The notes under the pieces: model-generated | What the model saw: only the letters and a program-made list of their open reading frames with translations | Told to the model about the DNA's origin: nothing | Databases searched by the model: none | Shown here: in pieces, positions 46,030 through 57,037 of the stretch | Numbering within the stretch: the first letter of the stretch is position 1 | Layout of the letters: the number at the start of each line of letters is the position of its first letter | Program-made: the position numbers and the translations under genes | Assembly: GCA_006535965.1 (NCBI GenBank) | Contig: QEAR01000008.1 | Coordinates: forward strand, 330,555-394,554 | Direction of reading: 5' to 3' | DNA: 64,000 nucleotides | Origin: Spizellomyces sp. 'palustris' | Lineage: Eukaryota; Chytridiomycota; Chytridiomycetes; Spizellomycetales; Spizellomycetaceae

Positions 46030-47766
46030 ATGCCTGGTCTGACACCAAAGCCGGTCTCAACACAACACACTAGTGACATGTCTTCGTCATGTTGCCGACC
46101 ACGGAAACCACAAGGTCTCGGAATCCTGATTGACCCACAACTGCCAACGGAAAAGCCAACCATTTTGGAACCCATCGCAAATCCTCACCGTCCACCTCAC
46201 AAAATATCGCCTACAGATACAGACGACGACTCTGAAGAATCTTTAAATGGGACTTCTTGGGAGCATATATACGAGCGACATCGGACGTATTTTGCGGATT
46301 TGCAAAAGACACTGCATGCACTGAAACATGAGCTGGGTAATGGCAGCGAGGTTGAGCACGGCGACGCAAGTGGAGAGCGGAATAGCGATAGGCACAACGA
46401 AAACGAAAATCATATACCGCAGTCAGTGTTGGTCCTTCCCTACGAATTGGACACGGAAGCTGACGAAATGACTTCAAGTGATGGGGTAGCACTGGGAGAG
46501 ACATTTATCAAAGTGACGGTGCCTCCAGAAACAGTCCTCACAGCGACAGATGTCGCGGTAATGACACAACAAAGTAATGAACAGTCGCAAGCATGTTCAC
46601 CCACTCAAGCAGCAGATCGCGATGGCGAACAGAAAGCAGTCATCAGCGTATTGGTCCCCTCAGACACTGTTGTGACTTTGAAGGAAAGCTTTCAAGTGAC
46701 AACCTCCACACCAGCCCTCGACGATCGCCCCAGCGTGTCTCTGGCGCCACCTTCAGAAGTCACAGAACCCAGTGCCCTTCTCCATATACCCGTTTCACCC
46801 GCCGCAGAAGGTGTCGTCGATGCAACATGCGCGTCCACATCTATAACGCGGACATCAAAGCTCAAACCTGCTATCCGATCACGATCCCCATCCTCAAAAT
46901 CCGTTCGCTTCAATGCCACTGCCTTCAAGCATATCCTTGTTTTCCCCCGTGGAACGATACCGATAGCACTTTTGACTTGTCCGCAATTTACCCTGCAAGA
47001 CTACTCTTCGATCGATCACCTCGGATTGGGGACTCCGCCGTTGGTCGTACGTCCCGCAAACTTTGCATTTGATGAGCTCTCATGGCTTGACTCCTCGCGG
47101 CCTGTCCGTGTCGAAACTGTCATGCTCACGTTAAACGAGATTACAAAGACACCAGTCTTGATTGTCCGCATACGAGTTGCGAATTGGGGCAACCCTAAAG
47201 AAGTTGTCATTCGATATTCGAACGATTCCTGGACAACGTACACTGAAACAAGAGCAGAGAGCGCCAAGTGGGCAGGGTTTGTTGAGGGGTCCGATGACGA
47301 TGAGGAACGGTTTTCGGTTGAGGTCCCCAACATGACGCCGGGAACGACAGTTTTCGCCGTCCGATACAGTATCAATGGTCGCGAATGGTGGGATAACAAT
47401 ACGGGCAGCGACTACAAAGTCGACCTTGCAATGCTACCCAATACGACAACAAAACAGAGCTCATCTGCGTCCCAACCAAAATGGCCATCCATGTCCGTCT
47501 GGACGTCAGAATGTCCACCCAATGTTTTCAAGTGCGCCCCAACCCCCTTTGTCGAACCGGTCGTACCAGACTCTCCCCCGCTACCAAATCCCGGACGTCG
47601 ACATCGACCATATTCATTTTGGACTAATGGGGATTGGACCCGAGATGCAAAATCTGGGCGTCTTGGATGTGGCTCGCTTCCTACATCTGAGAGAAGTGTA
47701 AAATTACAATCGGGGCATTCATTGTCTCTTTCAAGACCCTTATATGCAGACAGCAATGGGATATAG
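46030..47766 (+). CDS. Protein phosphatase 1 regulatory subunit with CBM21 glycogen-binding domain
   Basis: An intronless gene of 578 residues. It brings PP1 to glycogen so that glycogen synthase can be dephosphorylated (GAC1/PIG/PPP1R3 group). Two features show this. First, a PP1-docking RVxF motif, KSVRF, near residue 291, just before a hydrophobic segment. Second, a CBM21 domain at residues about 360-470 (VETVMLTLNEITKTPVLIVR, VVIRYSNDSWTTYTE, FAVRYSINGREWWDNNTGSDY). The WDNN and GSDY parts are the usual glycogen-contacting end of the domain. The first 280 residues are acidic and Ser/Thr-rich, so probably disordered and phosphorylated. The C-terminal 90 residues show nothing known. This is one of few long genes here without introns. 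Confidence 0.9.
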   Translation: MPGLTPKPVSTQHTSDMSSSCCRPRKPQGLGILIDPQLPTEKPTILEPIANPHRPPHKISPTDTDDDSEESLNGTSWEHIYERHRTYFADLQKTLHALKHELGNGSEVEHGDASGERNSDRHNENENHIPQSVLVLPYELDTEADEMTSSDGVALGETFIKVTVPPETVLTATDVAVMTQQSNEQSQACSPTQAADRDGEQKAVISVLVPSDTVVTLKESFQVTTSTPALDDRPSVSLAPPSEVTEPSALLHIPVSPAAEGVVDATCASTSITRTSKLKPAIRSRSPSSKSVRFNATAFKHILVFPRGTIPIALLTCPQFTLQDYSSIDHLGLGTPPLVVRPANFAFDELSWLDSSRPVRVETVMLTLNEITKTPVLIVRIRVANWGNPKEVVIRYSNDSWTTYTETRAESAKWAGFVEGSDDDEERFSVEVPNMTPGTTVFAVRYSINGREWWDNNTGSDYKVDLAMLPNTTTKQSSSASQPKWPSMSVWTSECPPNVFKCAPTPFVEPVVPDSPPLPNPGRRHRPYSFWTNGDWTRDAKSGRLGCGSLPTSERSVKLQSGHSLSLSRPLYADSNGI

Positions 47767-48013
47767 GACACTTTGGAGGGGTTATTGTAGAGTGTGCTTT
47801 GCTGATCTGTCCTAAATAGAATGCATTTGAACCGTTAATTATCTGCACAGCCGCAAGCGTCCTGGATCACTTTCGTCACGGCGGCGTTGCTTGTTGGTTT
47901 CACGCTTTTTAAGCTTTTTCCGTTGTCAGTTTCTCCCTATCCGTCAAGAGAGGTGGTATTCCAAAAGTTTCCTTCCTTATATTTTGTGACCCTGCAATAA
48001 ACAGATACCCATC

Positions 48014-49325
48014 ATGGACTTTTTGAAGAAAGGTAGGGCAGTGTGCAAAGGGTTTTCAAATTGTCCTACTGTCAAGTCAAATGAACCAACCATCTTTACA
48101 GCGTCTGCGCTTGTTGGTGGAGAAGAGAAATCCCAGACCCCGGAAGGTCAAGACCGTGGTTTTCCCTTCAAACTGCCAGGTTTTGTTGTCAACGCCATCG
48201 ATCAATACCTCGATGGTAAGAACTCTTTTTTCAACATAAAACCATATGTGAAATGAATAGGTATACTTTTGACGCCTAATGCATTCCATTCCGTATGCAG
48301 GTCTCAAGCCAGAACTTTCACCTCTCATATCCCGCGAAATCGGGAATTTTCAAGAAAGTACTTTGTCAAGTCTTGAAGTCCGGGTGAAAGAAATTGTGCA
48401 CCAGATCTGTCATGGGGATTTCTCTGCTTTGAAAGGAAGCGGCGGAGATACTGGGACGAATGTGCCCACAAGTGGAGGATACGGTGCTCCGCCTTCTGAT
48501 GGCAATGGTGCGGCTTTGATGCAAGCTACCGGTGGCTATGGCTATGGCGCTCCTCAAGCGGCCGTATCGAATGGCAGTTACATTGGCGAAATGTCCCGAT
48601 CGATTGATACCCCAGTTGCGACTACTGATCGCGGCATTATTCAGGACGCCCTGAACGCTGCTCAATCCTTTGCAACCACCGCGTCAAGCACCATCTTCAA
48701 CCCTGAAGAAAAGGCACGGGAACTCATTCCCCCTCTCCGAGAGCAAGTCTCGCGCCTTCTCGCTGACAAGCATCAAGATCTTGCTGATCGCTTCTCAGAG
48801 GAAGCCATCAAGCAAATCAAGATTTACCTCCACGGCAACATTTCACCCAGAGAGATCGGGTCAGGTGCCGTTGATGATGCGGTGGATCTAGTATCTGGAT
48901 TTTTCGGAGGAAACAAGCAACAGGAAACGGATCGGGCCATTCCAGGCATGGGCAACCTTAAAGCATTGTTTTCCCGTAAAATCTCTGAGGGCATGATCAT
49001 TATTCGGGGTCAAGTTACTACGACAATGCACCGTGAGCTGACTACAATTGAAGCCGGCATTTTCACGGATCTTCCCTCCCACATCCGTGGACCGCTTGAA
49101 TTGGTCTTTGGAGGGAATCCTTTCCAAAGCCAGGACCGTGGTCTTGTCAGTGATGTTACCGATAAAGTCAAGAGTGTTGTCCGGGGGTTGCAGGAGGGGA
49201 TTCAAGAGCGGGCGAGAGGTGTCGTCATTGAAGGTCATCGGGAGTTGGAAGGCAAAGCCGTGGACAGGGTGCAGGACGTTGTGGTTGAGAGAGTTAAGAA
49301 GTATGTGCCTGACATTCAGATATGA
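48014..49325 (+). CDS. Unknown fungal protein with glycine-rich linker
   Basis: Exons 48014-48032, 48102-48215 and 48301-49325 give 385 residues. The first exon codes only MDFLKK plus one base. Residues about 20-85 are charged helix (FPFKLPGFVVNAIDQYLDG, LSPLISREIGNFQESTLSSL). A Gly/Tyr/Ala-rich linker (GGYGAPPSDGNGAALMQATG) follows, and then a long helical region with ELIPPLREQVSRLLADKHQDL, MHRELTTIEAGIFTDLPSHI and a charged C-terminal helix. No signal peptide or membrane segment is seen. I do not recognise the family. Confidence 0.7.
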
Positions 49326-49500
49326 GGCATCTTGGTGTTAGCTGTCATTATTTGGATATATTGGCGCTACCTTATTTCATTTGCAAATACACCACACATG
49401 TACAGATCCAAATACGCTCAAAATGCAGCATGAGGCTCTCAAAGAGTCCTGCCAACCCTGTATTCACTATTTTCAATGGATAAATGCTACCACTTCTCTA

Positions 49501-49833
49501 TCAAAGCTTGCCGAGCTCCCTAAACATCTCAATCTTCAACCCTCCGTCCAAGAGGTCCTTGACCTTTCGCCCAAACTCGTTGTAAAAAGGGTTCTTTTTA
49601 TGCGTCTCAATGTCCGGTACCGACTCGTACCTCTCCACAATAGCAAACTGGTTCGGATCCGATGGGGATTGCATGACATGCCAAGCGATCGTCCCTTGGT
49701 CTTTGATGTAGATGCTCGCGGCCTCTTGGAGAAGGGCCGACACGGCGTCCTGGTGTTCCGGCTTGGACCGCAGGTGGACTAGGATTGTCACGGGCAGGCT
49801 GTTGGGGTTGGCTTTGTGCAAATTGGTGGTCAT
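49501..49833 (-). CDS. Small antibiotic-biosynthesis-monooxygenase (ABM) domain protein
   Basis: A single-exon gene of 110 residues, the typical size of stand-alone ABM proteins with a ferredoxin-like fold. The pattern is clear: VTILVHLRSKPEHQDAVSALL, then GTIAWHVMQSPSDPNQFAIVERYES, and a late helix at FGRKVKDLLDGG. Members range from quinol monooxygenases to proteins of unknown role; the substrate cannot be read here. It lies tail to tail with the preceding gene (175-bp gap). A link to the NRPS 37 kb away is not supported. Confidence 0.85.
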   Translation of the reverse strand: MTTNLHKANPNSLPVTILVHLRSKPEHQDAVSALLQEAASIYIKDQGTIAWHVMQSPSDPNQFAIVERYESVPDIETHKKNPFYNEFGRKVKDLLDGGLKIEMFRELGKL

Positions 49834-50024
49834 TGTGTATAGTCTTTCTTTTGGTTGGGTTGCGGAGAAACTGGAAAAGGAGTGCAGATGCTTTTGGAAG
49901 TTTTAATAGGTTTTGCTGACGGGCAGGAGTTTCGCCGATCGGGGTGTTCCACGGGAGTCAGCACCGCGTCATCTTGACTGCTGAGTAATAGCTGAACTTG
50001 ATGCAACCAGCTAATTAACTGTCG

Positions 50025-50145
50025 GGAGAGGTAAAATAGCTGTATTGGAGTATTGGAGATCATGGACATATAACAAAGGTTTTTTGTGTGTTATCAGATG
50101 GTTGCCATTGGGGCGCAGTGTAGGAGTGGTAAGTCTAGCTTTACT
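50025..50145 (+). pseudogene. Relic of the ABCG transporter exon 1/intron 1/exon 2 junction
   Basis: About 110 bp match the real gene at 51230-51345. The match covers the end of exon 1 and donor (GGGAGAGGTAAAA), the whole first intron (GCTGTATTGG, ATTGGAGATCATGGACATATAACAAA, GTGTGTTATCAG) and the start of exon 2 (ATGGTTGCCAT). The relic then reads MVAI, six changed residues and GKSS, where the real gene has [14 protein letters not shown], so the Walker A loop is decayed but in register. No other transporter exons are seen around it. Confidence 0.8.
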
Positions 50146-50580
50146 GTCCGTTCCGCCATCAACAGAGAGTGTTATATATTTGTCACCTCCGATTCAACCA
50201 ATGTGATTCCATCCACATTTGATATTACTCGTGACATAATCGCGTTACCGTGTTTCTGTGATTGCTGGTGGGCACAAACCTCAAGCACAAGAAAGCACAA
50301 GAAAGCGTCACGGCCAGGATATTTGCAAAAGTTCTAAAGGCATGCACATTTGAAATAAGCAGTAACGTCCAATACCTCCTGCTAGATCGTTGGCACGATG
50401 AGGGAGGGAAGGAAAAGAACAAACCGGGGATGAACCCGGGAATCAGGGAGCTACCAAAAAACAAGGTTCCTACTATCCTGCGTGGAAGGATCGAAATGAT
50501 TCATTTCGAATTCGGTCATCTTCCGCGGCGCGTGCCCTCCGGAAAAAAAGCTGCACATGTTTCTGGTTGTTTTCGCGAAT

Positions 50581-50587
50581 TATAAAA
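50581..50587 (+). promoter_or_regulatory. TATA box of the ABCG transporter gene
   Basis: TATAAAA occurs 86 bp upstream of the ATG, within a GA-rich stretch. Confidence 0.5.
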
Positions 50588-50666
50588 GGAGGAGCTGCAG
50601 ACATGCCACGCCCCCTTTCAGACGACTTTAACCATACAATAATAGATATTTTCATTTACATGCAGA

Positions 50667-53600
50667 ATGTCAACCTATTCAGGTAGTCAGCTAGAAATGG
50701 CTCAAACGGATCCTCCACACTCTAGTCTTGTCCCAACAAGGGAGGCCAACGAAAACGTTGTGATCCCCCTTGATGATCCCTCCATTATGCAGCGGGAGGA
50801 CGGGTGGGCCATTCCCGTACCGCAGGCAGTAGGTATCGGAACCGAGTCGTACGTGAACAATGTGGGAATGTCACAACCATGGCAAGACGGCGCAAAACAG
50901 GTTGAGAAGGATGTACAGCACACGGACCGGCCACCGCGTCCAGAACGTACGGGAAGCCTCATTCGCGACTCCATTTCCATATCCATATCCACTCCCTCTG
51001 ATCAAGACACATCAAGTGATGTCCGGCAAAGGACGTCACGACAGTATCAAGATGGGAAAGTTAGAGACCAGACCTTTGTAGAAGGCCAAGACAATGGAGA
51101 TGGGTCCGCGGCATGTGACCGACATATGGACATTTATTGGGAGAATGTTCGGTACTCTGTGACGGTCGGACGCGGAAAATCGAAGAAGGAAAAAGAGATT
51201 CTAAAGGGTGTGTCGGGACGGGCTCGTCCTGGAGAGGTAAAAAACAGCTGTATTGGACAATTGGAGATCATGGACATATAACAAATTGTTGTGTGTTATC
51301 AGATGGTTGCCATCATGGGCGGATCGGGTGCAGGGAAGAGTACGCTTTTAAATATCCTGGCTGGGCGGGTGCCAACCGGTACACCCACAGGCGTTATTCT
51401 CGCCAACGGACGCATCCGAGATAAGCGAACATGGAAGAGATTGGTACGAAAGCGTCCATGAAACCATCCTTCTGTACCCTCTAAAATTAACGCTACACGT
51501 ACTGGTAGATTGGTTACGTCGAACAAGAGGACTTGATGTACGAAAACTTGACAGTTCGCGAAACCCTGACCACAGCCGCCTTGCTCCGCCTCCCAAACAG
51601 TCAATATACCAAAGACCAAAAACTGGCGCGTGTTGACGAGGTTCTAGAGGAGTTGGGATTAACGCATGTGGCGGATTCTAGGATCGGGAATTCCCAGATG
51701 GGTGGGATATCCGGTACGCTTTCTTTGTTACTCTTCATCTGCTTAAACCGGATTCTAATGGCTAAAAACGTGAAATGTTGACAGGTGGGGAGAAGAAACG
51801 AGTGTCGATTGGTGCGTTGACATTTTCATAGCTTTGGTTTACATTCTACTTATTTTGTACTGGGTATACTTTGTAATAGGGATTGAGCTTGTCACGGATC
51901 CAGGGTAAGATATTCTGTCGGTGGGTGCATAGTTGAACGCGCAGGTTACTCACAATGGGCATTTTAGAACGCTATTTCTGGACGAGCCGACAACAGGTCT
52001 TGACTCTGCAACTGCACGGAACATATGCGATATGTTGAAAAACGTAAGCTGTTTGCACTTGCAGTAGTCGCTTGATACGTTGTTAAATAGCTGGTGTGGG
52101 CTATCAGCTAGCAAAAAAGAACGGGAAAACGATTAGTACGTATTGTTGGAAAATCAGTCATACTTTTGCAAAACGTGGTGCTCATAGAGTGTCGAAATGA
52201 CAGTCATGACAATTCATATGCCGCGAGAAACCATTCTAGATATGATTGATCGGGTGGCCCTCATGTCATATGGCAAGATGGTCTGGTTCGGTCCTGCCAA
52301 AGGTAGGGACCGGATTCGTACAAACTGGGAAATCAAATCAGACGTAACGGATTAAATCCTTTTGTAGATGCGCTAAAGCATTTCGCCCAACTGGGATACA
52401 AGTGTCCACCTCAGACCAACCCCGCAGACTGTAAGTAAAACATCGTGTCTAAACATGCAAGAACGCCCATCTGACATGACCCAGTCTTTCTCGATCTTAT
52501 CCAGGTTGACACGCGGGACCCTACATCCCAGGAAAGGCTCAAGACACTTTTGGACGCATGGGACAGAGTATCGAAACAGTATGTGAAACCGATTGACAGT
52601 GACCTGCGAGAGGCAGCAGCGGGACAGCAACGAGCGCTCAAGGAAAAGAAAGGTGCACGACATCAAGTGGAAGAAGATTGTCATATTGACAGCTGGGCTG
52701 TACCCTGGGCCGTGGAATGTGCAGTATTGTTGCAGAGGAACTTGAAGGTACGGATACAATCTCGGATGTGTATAGCCCATATTTTATGGTTTCCTAATTT
52801 CTGTATTGTTTTTCAGCATGTTTGGCGAAGCAAGATTATCATTATCTCGACGATCATACAACAATTTATCCTTTTTCTTATTATTGGGTTTGTCTTTTTC
52901 CGGATATCGGATGACCAAGCAGGTGTGCAAAACCGTTATGGAGTTTTATTCTTTATTTGTATCAATCAGGTAAAAACGGTTGATATTAGAAAGGCAGACT
53001 GGGACGAGCTAACCGTAAACATTTTCAGACTTTTTCGTTTCTTATGCCCATCATCACCGTTTTCCCACTCGAACGACGCATCATTCTCCGAGAACGTGCT
53101 GCAGGGTCTTACCGAGTTTCCGCCGCCTACCTCGCTAAATCCCTCTCTCAATGGCCTCTAGCAATCTGCGCATCCCTCTTGTTTAGTCTTCCCGTATATT
53201 GGCTCGTAGGCCTGCATTCAAACGTGGGTCGATGGATTCTGTTTATTGTTATTACGCAATGTCTGGTTTTTGCGGCGCAGAGTCTGGGGATGCTCATTGG
53301 GTCCAGGTGCGTGCATATGCATCATGTGTGAATCATCCATGCGCTAACACACACATCGTAGTGTCCCAAATGTGCAAATGGCCCAAGTGTTTGGACCGCT
53401 CGTTGTGGTCCTTTTTGTTATTTTTGGAGGGAACTTTGCGAATCAGGAGAGTATTACGCCGGTTTTGAGGTGGATTCAATGGTATGTAAATGTGTTCTTT
53501 TCACTCGTGATTTGAACAGTACTGAATGGAATGTGTAGGATTTCAATCATTCGTTATGCGTATGGGGGGTACATGCAAAACGAATTTTACGGACTTCAAT

Positions 53601-53892
53601 TCCAGTGTCCGGGGGGAGGTGGTGGTGCAGGTGGTGGTGCGCTTTGTGCACCTCGAGGAGAGCAAATCGTTCAATCTTTTGGATTGGTATGTACCATAGG
53701 AGCTGCACCTCCTTCTAGGCGCACATTTCTCTTTTTATTTGTTTTTGTTCGTGGTACTCATTCATAATTGTGTAGGATAAACCCTCAAAAGCAGTGTGTA
53801 TTATCGTGCTTGTGGGTCTTGGACTGGCGTTTCAAGTCTTGGCAGCACTGGTACTGCGAAGGACGACGAGGTTGAGAATCAAGATTATATGA
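50667..53892 (+). CDS. ABCG (White)-type half-size ABC transporter
   Basis: An ATP-driven membrane exporter that works as a dimer. Fifteen exons give 770 residues: 50667-51236, 51303-51443, 51509-51713, 51785-51811, 51880-51904, 51968-52043, 52108-52135, 52204-52302, 52368-52430, 52485-52747, 52817-52969, 53029-53306, 53362-53481, 53539-53686, 53776-53892. A polar N-terminal extension of about 160 residues precedes the ATPase. Walker A is GGSGAGKST, the Q-loop region [17 protein letters not shown], the signature [12 protein letters not shown], Walker [14 protein letters not shown] and the H-loop TIHMP (usually TIHQP). Six membrane helices follow, including [21 protein letters not shown] and [15 protein letters not shown] large loop before the last helix holds FYGLQFQC, a poly-Gly run and LCAPRGE, as in ABCG2/White relatives. 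The substrate (sterol, lipid or drug) is not readable. Exons 4, 5 and 7 are tiny (25-28 nt). Confidence 0.95.
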
Positions 53893-54072
53893 AAAAGATG
53901 TTGTTACTGGTTTAATGTTTGGTTAAAAGATTAAAGTAGGTATAATCAGAAACATAAAGGTTATTTTCTGGGCGGGCATGTTTTGTGTGGAGGACGAATT
54001 ATAGCAATAACAAATGTCACACACATACCAGTGTGGATTGAACCAGCTCGTAAAAAGCGAACCAACTAACTA

Positions 54073-54370
54073 AAGCATGAACGAAGAAGTGGAGTCTTCA
54101 CATGACAGCCTCGTGATCCGCCGATAAATGTATATTTCCATATAATCAATAGCGTGTCCATCCACCGTTCGCATCAAGAACAGCTTGCAGTCGTCTAGGC
54201 ATGCTATCTATCAGAAATACTTGGGACAATGGCAGAACGCTTTGTCGGAGTGAGGTTGCGACCCATTGCACAACTACTGGACACACTGGCTGTTTCGACC
54301 AGACAAGTTATATATATAATACCTCTCTCACGTGATCTCATGTGAAGACTCGACTTCTTCATTCATGCTG
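54073..54370 (-). mobile_element. Internally deleted Tc1/mariner element (MITE-like)
   Basis: A 298-bp element is flanked by TA on both sides, the Tc1 target. Its inverted ends match over about 33 bp: AGCATGAACGAAGAAGTGGA at the left end and, on the other strand, AGCATGAATGAAGAAGTCGA at the right end, both continuing GTCTTCACATGA. On the minus strand it keeps both tips of a transposase: MGRNLTPTKRSAIV from the ATG at 54266, then in another frame LIDSMPRRLQAVLDANGG, ending WTRY and the stop at 54146. The catalytic middle is gone. This is a deletion derivative that could be moved only by a full-length relative elsewhere. Confidence 0.85.
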
Positions 54371-55292
54371 TACCCAAGTACACAGGCAATATTTCACGGT
54401 TGATCTAACCGGGTAACTAGCGCCCACCACCACAAGAGAAATCCTACTAGTCCTAGTTCCCAAGATTTGTGGATGTTCAGATACTAGTAGAATCAGATTT
54501 AGACTGGGTAATCGTGTGCAAAAAAAAGCCACAAAAACATACCTGCAATCGCAGTAGCTTGGAAATTGTTGTTATGGTCGGGAGGGTGAGGTCCTCGGCA
54601 CCAGATCTGCATTCTCATGATTGACTTGCTTGAGAGTTGGGCGGATGCTTGCGAGTCGAGGATAAAGAACAAAATGGGGAGAGAGAAGAGGGGGGGATAT
54701 ATAGAACAACAAGTGGATACAATGTATGGCAACTGCTACAGGAGAATGTTCAGCACATCAGATGGCTGAATGTCGTCTTTTTGTTTATCTTTATGATCAT
54801 TTCACAAAAAATGTGGTTAATTCATGGCTGCAATGCTACATGGCACTGACATTTGCATTTTCCCACACACTATGGAGTAGCCACACTAGGAGAGACTATA
54901 TTCCCAACAAGTAAAAATATCGCTTTGTCATGATGTCGAAGTTTCAATACTTTTGATAAGCCTTGTCTGACAAGTGCGCGGCAGCTAAGCACGATTCATT
55001 CATGGATTACGTATCACAAGTCCACATTGTGGATTTAAAGTAGTTGTATCTATAAAGACATCCGGAATGGGAGCGGAGCGGCCGCGATCTTGCCGCAAGA
55101 AAATGTCACACGTCCGAAATTCCACCCCCCGTCAATCAATCAAAGTTATTTTTGGAATTTTTGATGCAGCATTTTTTGTTTTGTTCCGATTGGGTTTTTG
55201 TTGGAGAAAGCATCTTAAGAGACCCTTATGGGCTTTTTTGACTTTATAAAGTTGATGGCGTGAGTGGGGGTGGACGACGACCAACGACAAAC

Positions 55293-55321
55293 TACGACGA
55301 CGACGACGACGACGACGACGC
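55293..55321. repeat. ACG/CGA trinucleotide microsatellite in the 5' UTR
   Basis: About ten tandem CGA units end just before the ATG at 55327 of the AIG1-like gene. Confidence 0.85.
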
Positions 55322-55326
55322 AAAAA

Positions 55327-56496
55327 ATGACCTCAAAAAAAGATTCCAATAGCATGCCCGACATTCATCTCGCTGTCGATGAATACCCCCTCACAGCAAC
55401 CTCAACACCCCACACCTCCACCTCATCCCTCGACAACACACCTCTCACCAAACCCCGCCCAAACCAACTCGCAAAAGCCTATTCGACACACCTCAACGCA
55501 CTCTGCAGGGATCCAAGTGTGTTGACTACCTCGCGGGTGGTTTCGATCAGGACGTTACTGTGGTGGAGGCTTGGCGCGGCGTTTTGGACGGTTTTTATTA
55601 TTCCGTGGAGTTTAGCGAGAGGGGAGGCTCAGACTTATTTGTTTTATTTTACGCATTTGACGTGGGTGGGGTTGGGTGTGTGGTTTTTGGTAGGGTTTTT
55701 CTGTTTGAATTGTTGAAGAACGTTGCGAGTTTTTGACAATGGTTTTTTTTTTTGACAAAAATAGGTGTCGGCGTTCCAGACGTGGAGATTCAAGAGGGAT
55801 GGCTCCATGAACGCTTTTTTGAAGCAGTCCAAGTTTACGCAGTGGGTTACTTGGAATCTCTATGTATTGCCTGCAACCTTTCATTGGATTGTACCAGTGA
55901 GTCCTCTTTTATATCTTGTATTTCTCTCTTTTTTTTTCTTTTGCAGTTACGCTTACTGATGTGTTTTAGATTGTGTATTGGGCGCTCTTATCAGGAAGTC
56001 TCATACGTACCGGTAAAGCCATCGACGTAAGTGCACACACAAAACAAAAATAGAGAACACACATTCACGAAAGGGATACTGACTTTTGAAATATCGTGTA
56101 GTGGTGGACAAATGTCAATGTCCACGCATTAGATTTCGTTTTCATCATGGTGGAATTTTACTTGAACCGTGTGCCAATGTATTATTCGCAATGGCCTCCT
56201 GTGGTGGGTACCGGGTTAGCCTATTTGGGGTACGCATTCTTTCAGCATGGAGTGTATCAGGGGTACGATAAAGCTGACTAGTAAGTTTTCTTTGGCCAAC
56301 CGTATTCAATCTTGTTGGGATGTTTATTGATGCTTTTTTTGGGGGTAGTCCTAATGGATGGTGGGTTTATTCGTTTCTGAATACCTCCAAGGCGTCTGCG
56401 TGGGTATATTACCTTGTCCTCCCCCTCGGGTTTGTAGGGGTGTTTTTGTTTGTGGTGTGGTTGCACAAGAAGCGGGACCGTCGACGGGAGCAGTGA
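55327..56496 (+). CDS. AIG1/ADTRP (FAR-17a)-like integral membrane protein
   Basis: Five exons (55327-55689, 55765-55896, 55970-56026, 56102-56280, 56349-56496) give 292 residues. A disordered Thr/Ser/Pro-rich start of about 70 residues precedes about six hydrophobic segments, including FWTVFIIPWSLA, LFYFTHLTWVGLGVWFLV, YVLPATFHWIVP, ALDFVFIMVEFYL and YYLVLPLGFVGVFLFVVWL. In ADTRP and AIG1, a threonine and a histidine in membrane helices form the active site for hydrolysing branched fatty-acid esters. Good candidates here are the T of LFYFTHL and the H of NVNVHALDF. The block GWWVYSFLN matches the family's late motif. The C-terminal tail is basic (LHKKRDRRREQ). Divergent from animal members; the function is an inference. 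Confidence 0.72.
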
Positions 56497-57037
56497 GATG
56501 CCTTTTGTGTTATTGTTTTTTTGGTAAGGGTGATCATTTTGTATCATAAACAAGCGGAGGAGAGTGGATACAGATTGTTTTTTTTAGGGGGACAGATGAT
56601 AGATAATGGGCAATAGAATCTCTTTATTCTACTACTACTACGAAACACAAAAGTATAACCGTGACTTGGTCAACATGTTTGCATAACAAGATGCAATACC
56701 GTAAAATGCAATGTTTTCCAAAAATTAAAAAAGGTACGTCCTATCCACTATCTATCCTACACCAAAAAAAACCAACTAAAAAAAACGTATCATCCACCTT
56801 TAACCTCCCCAACAACTCTTTCAACTCATCCACCGCCTCATCAGTCGTCGTAATGCGTGGCATGCAGCAAGGAGAACACACACACACAAGTGTGCCTGCA
56901 ACTTGGTCATGATTAATGCAGCATAACAAGATGCAATACCGTAAAATGCAATGTTTTCCAAAAATTATAAAGTACGTACTATCCACTATCTATCCTACAC
57001 CAAAAAAACAAAAAAAAACAATCACTATCCAAAAAAA
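56497..57037. other. Convergent spacer holding a duplicated gene end
   Basis: This 541-bp spacer between two stop codons consists mainly of the extra copy of the ANKRD54-like gene's 3' end (see the repeat at 56662-57145). Confidence 0.6.

Larger units (their letters stand above)
49834..50666. other. Spacer upstream of the ABC transporter, containing a transporter exon relic
   Basis: This 833-bp stretch is divergent between the ABM gene and the ABCG gene. It holds a decayed copy of the transporter's Walker A exon (50025-50145, listed) and a TATA box at 50581. Confidence 0.5.
53893..55326. other. Intergenic region with a small transposon relic
   Basis: The spacer lies between the ABCG gene and the AIG1-like gene. 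It holds the 298-bp Tc1-derived element and the ACG microsatellite just before the next start codon. No gene is seen. Confidence 0.5.

Noticed and set aside
1-53892. NRPS, ABM protein and ABCG transporter as one biosynthetic cluster
   Set aside because: The three are separated by 37 kb filled with housekeeping and ciliary genes, so position gives no support for joint function.
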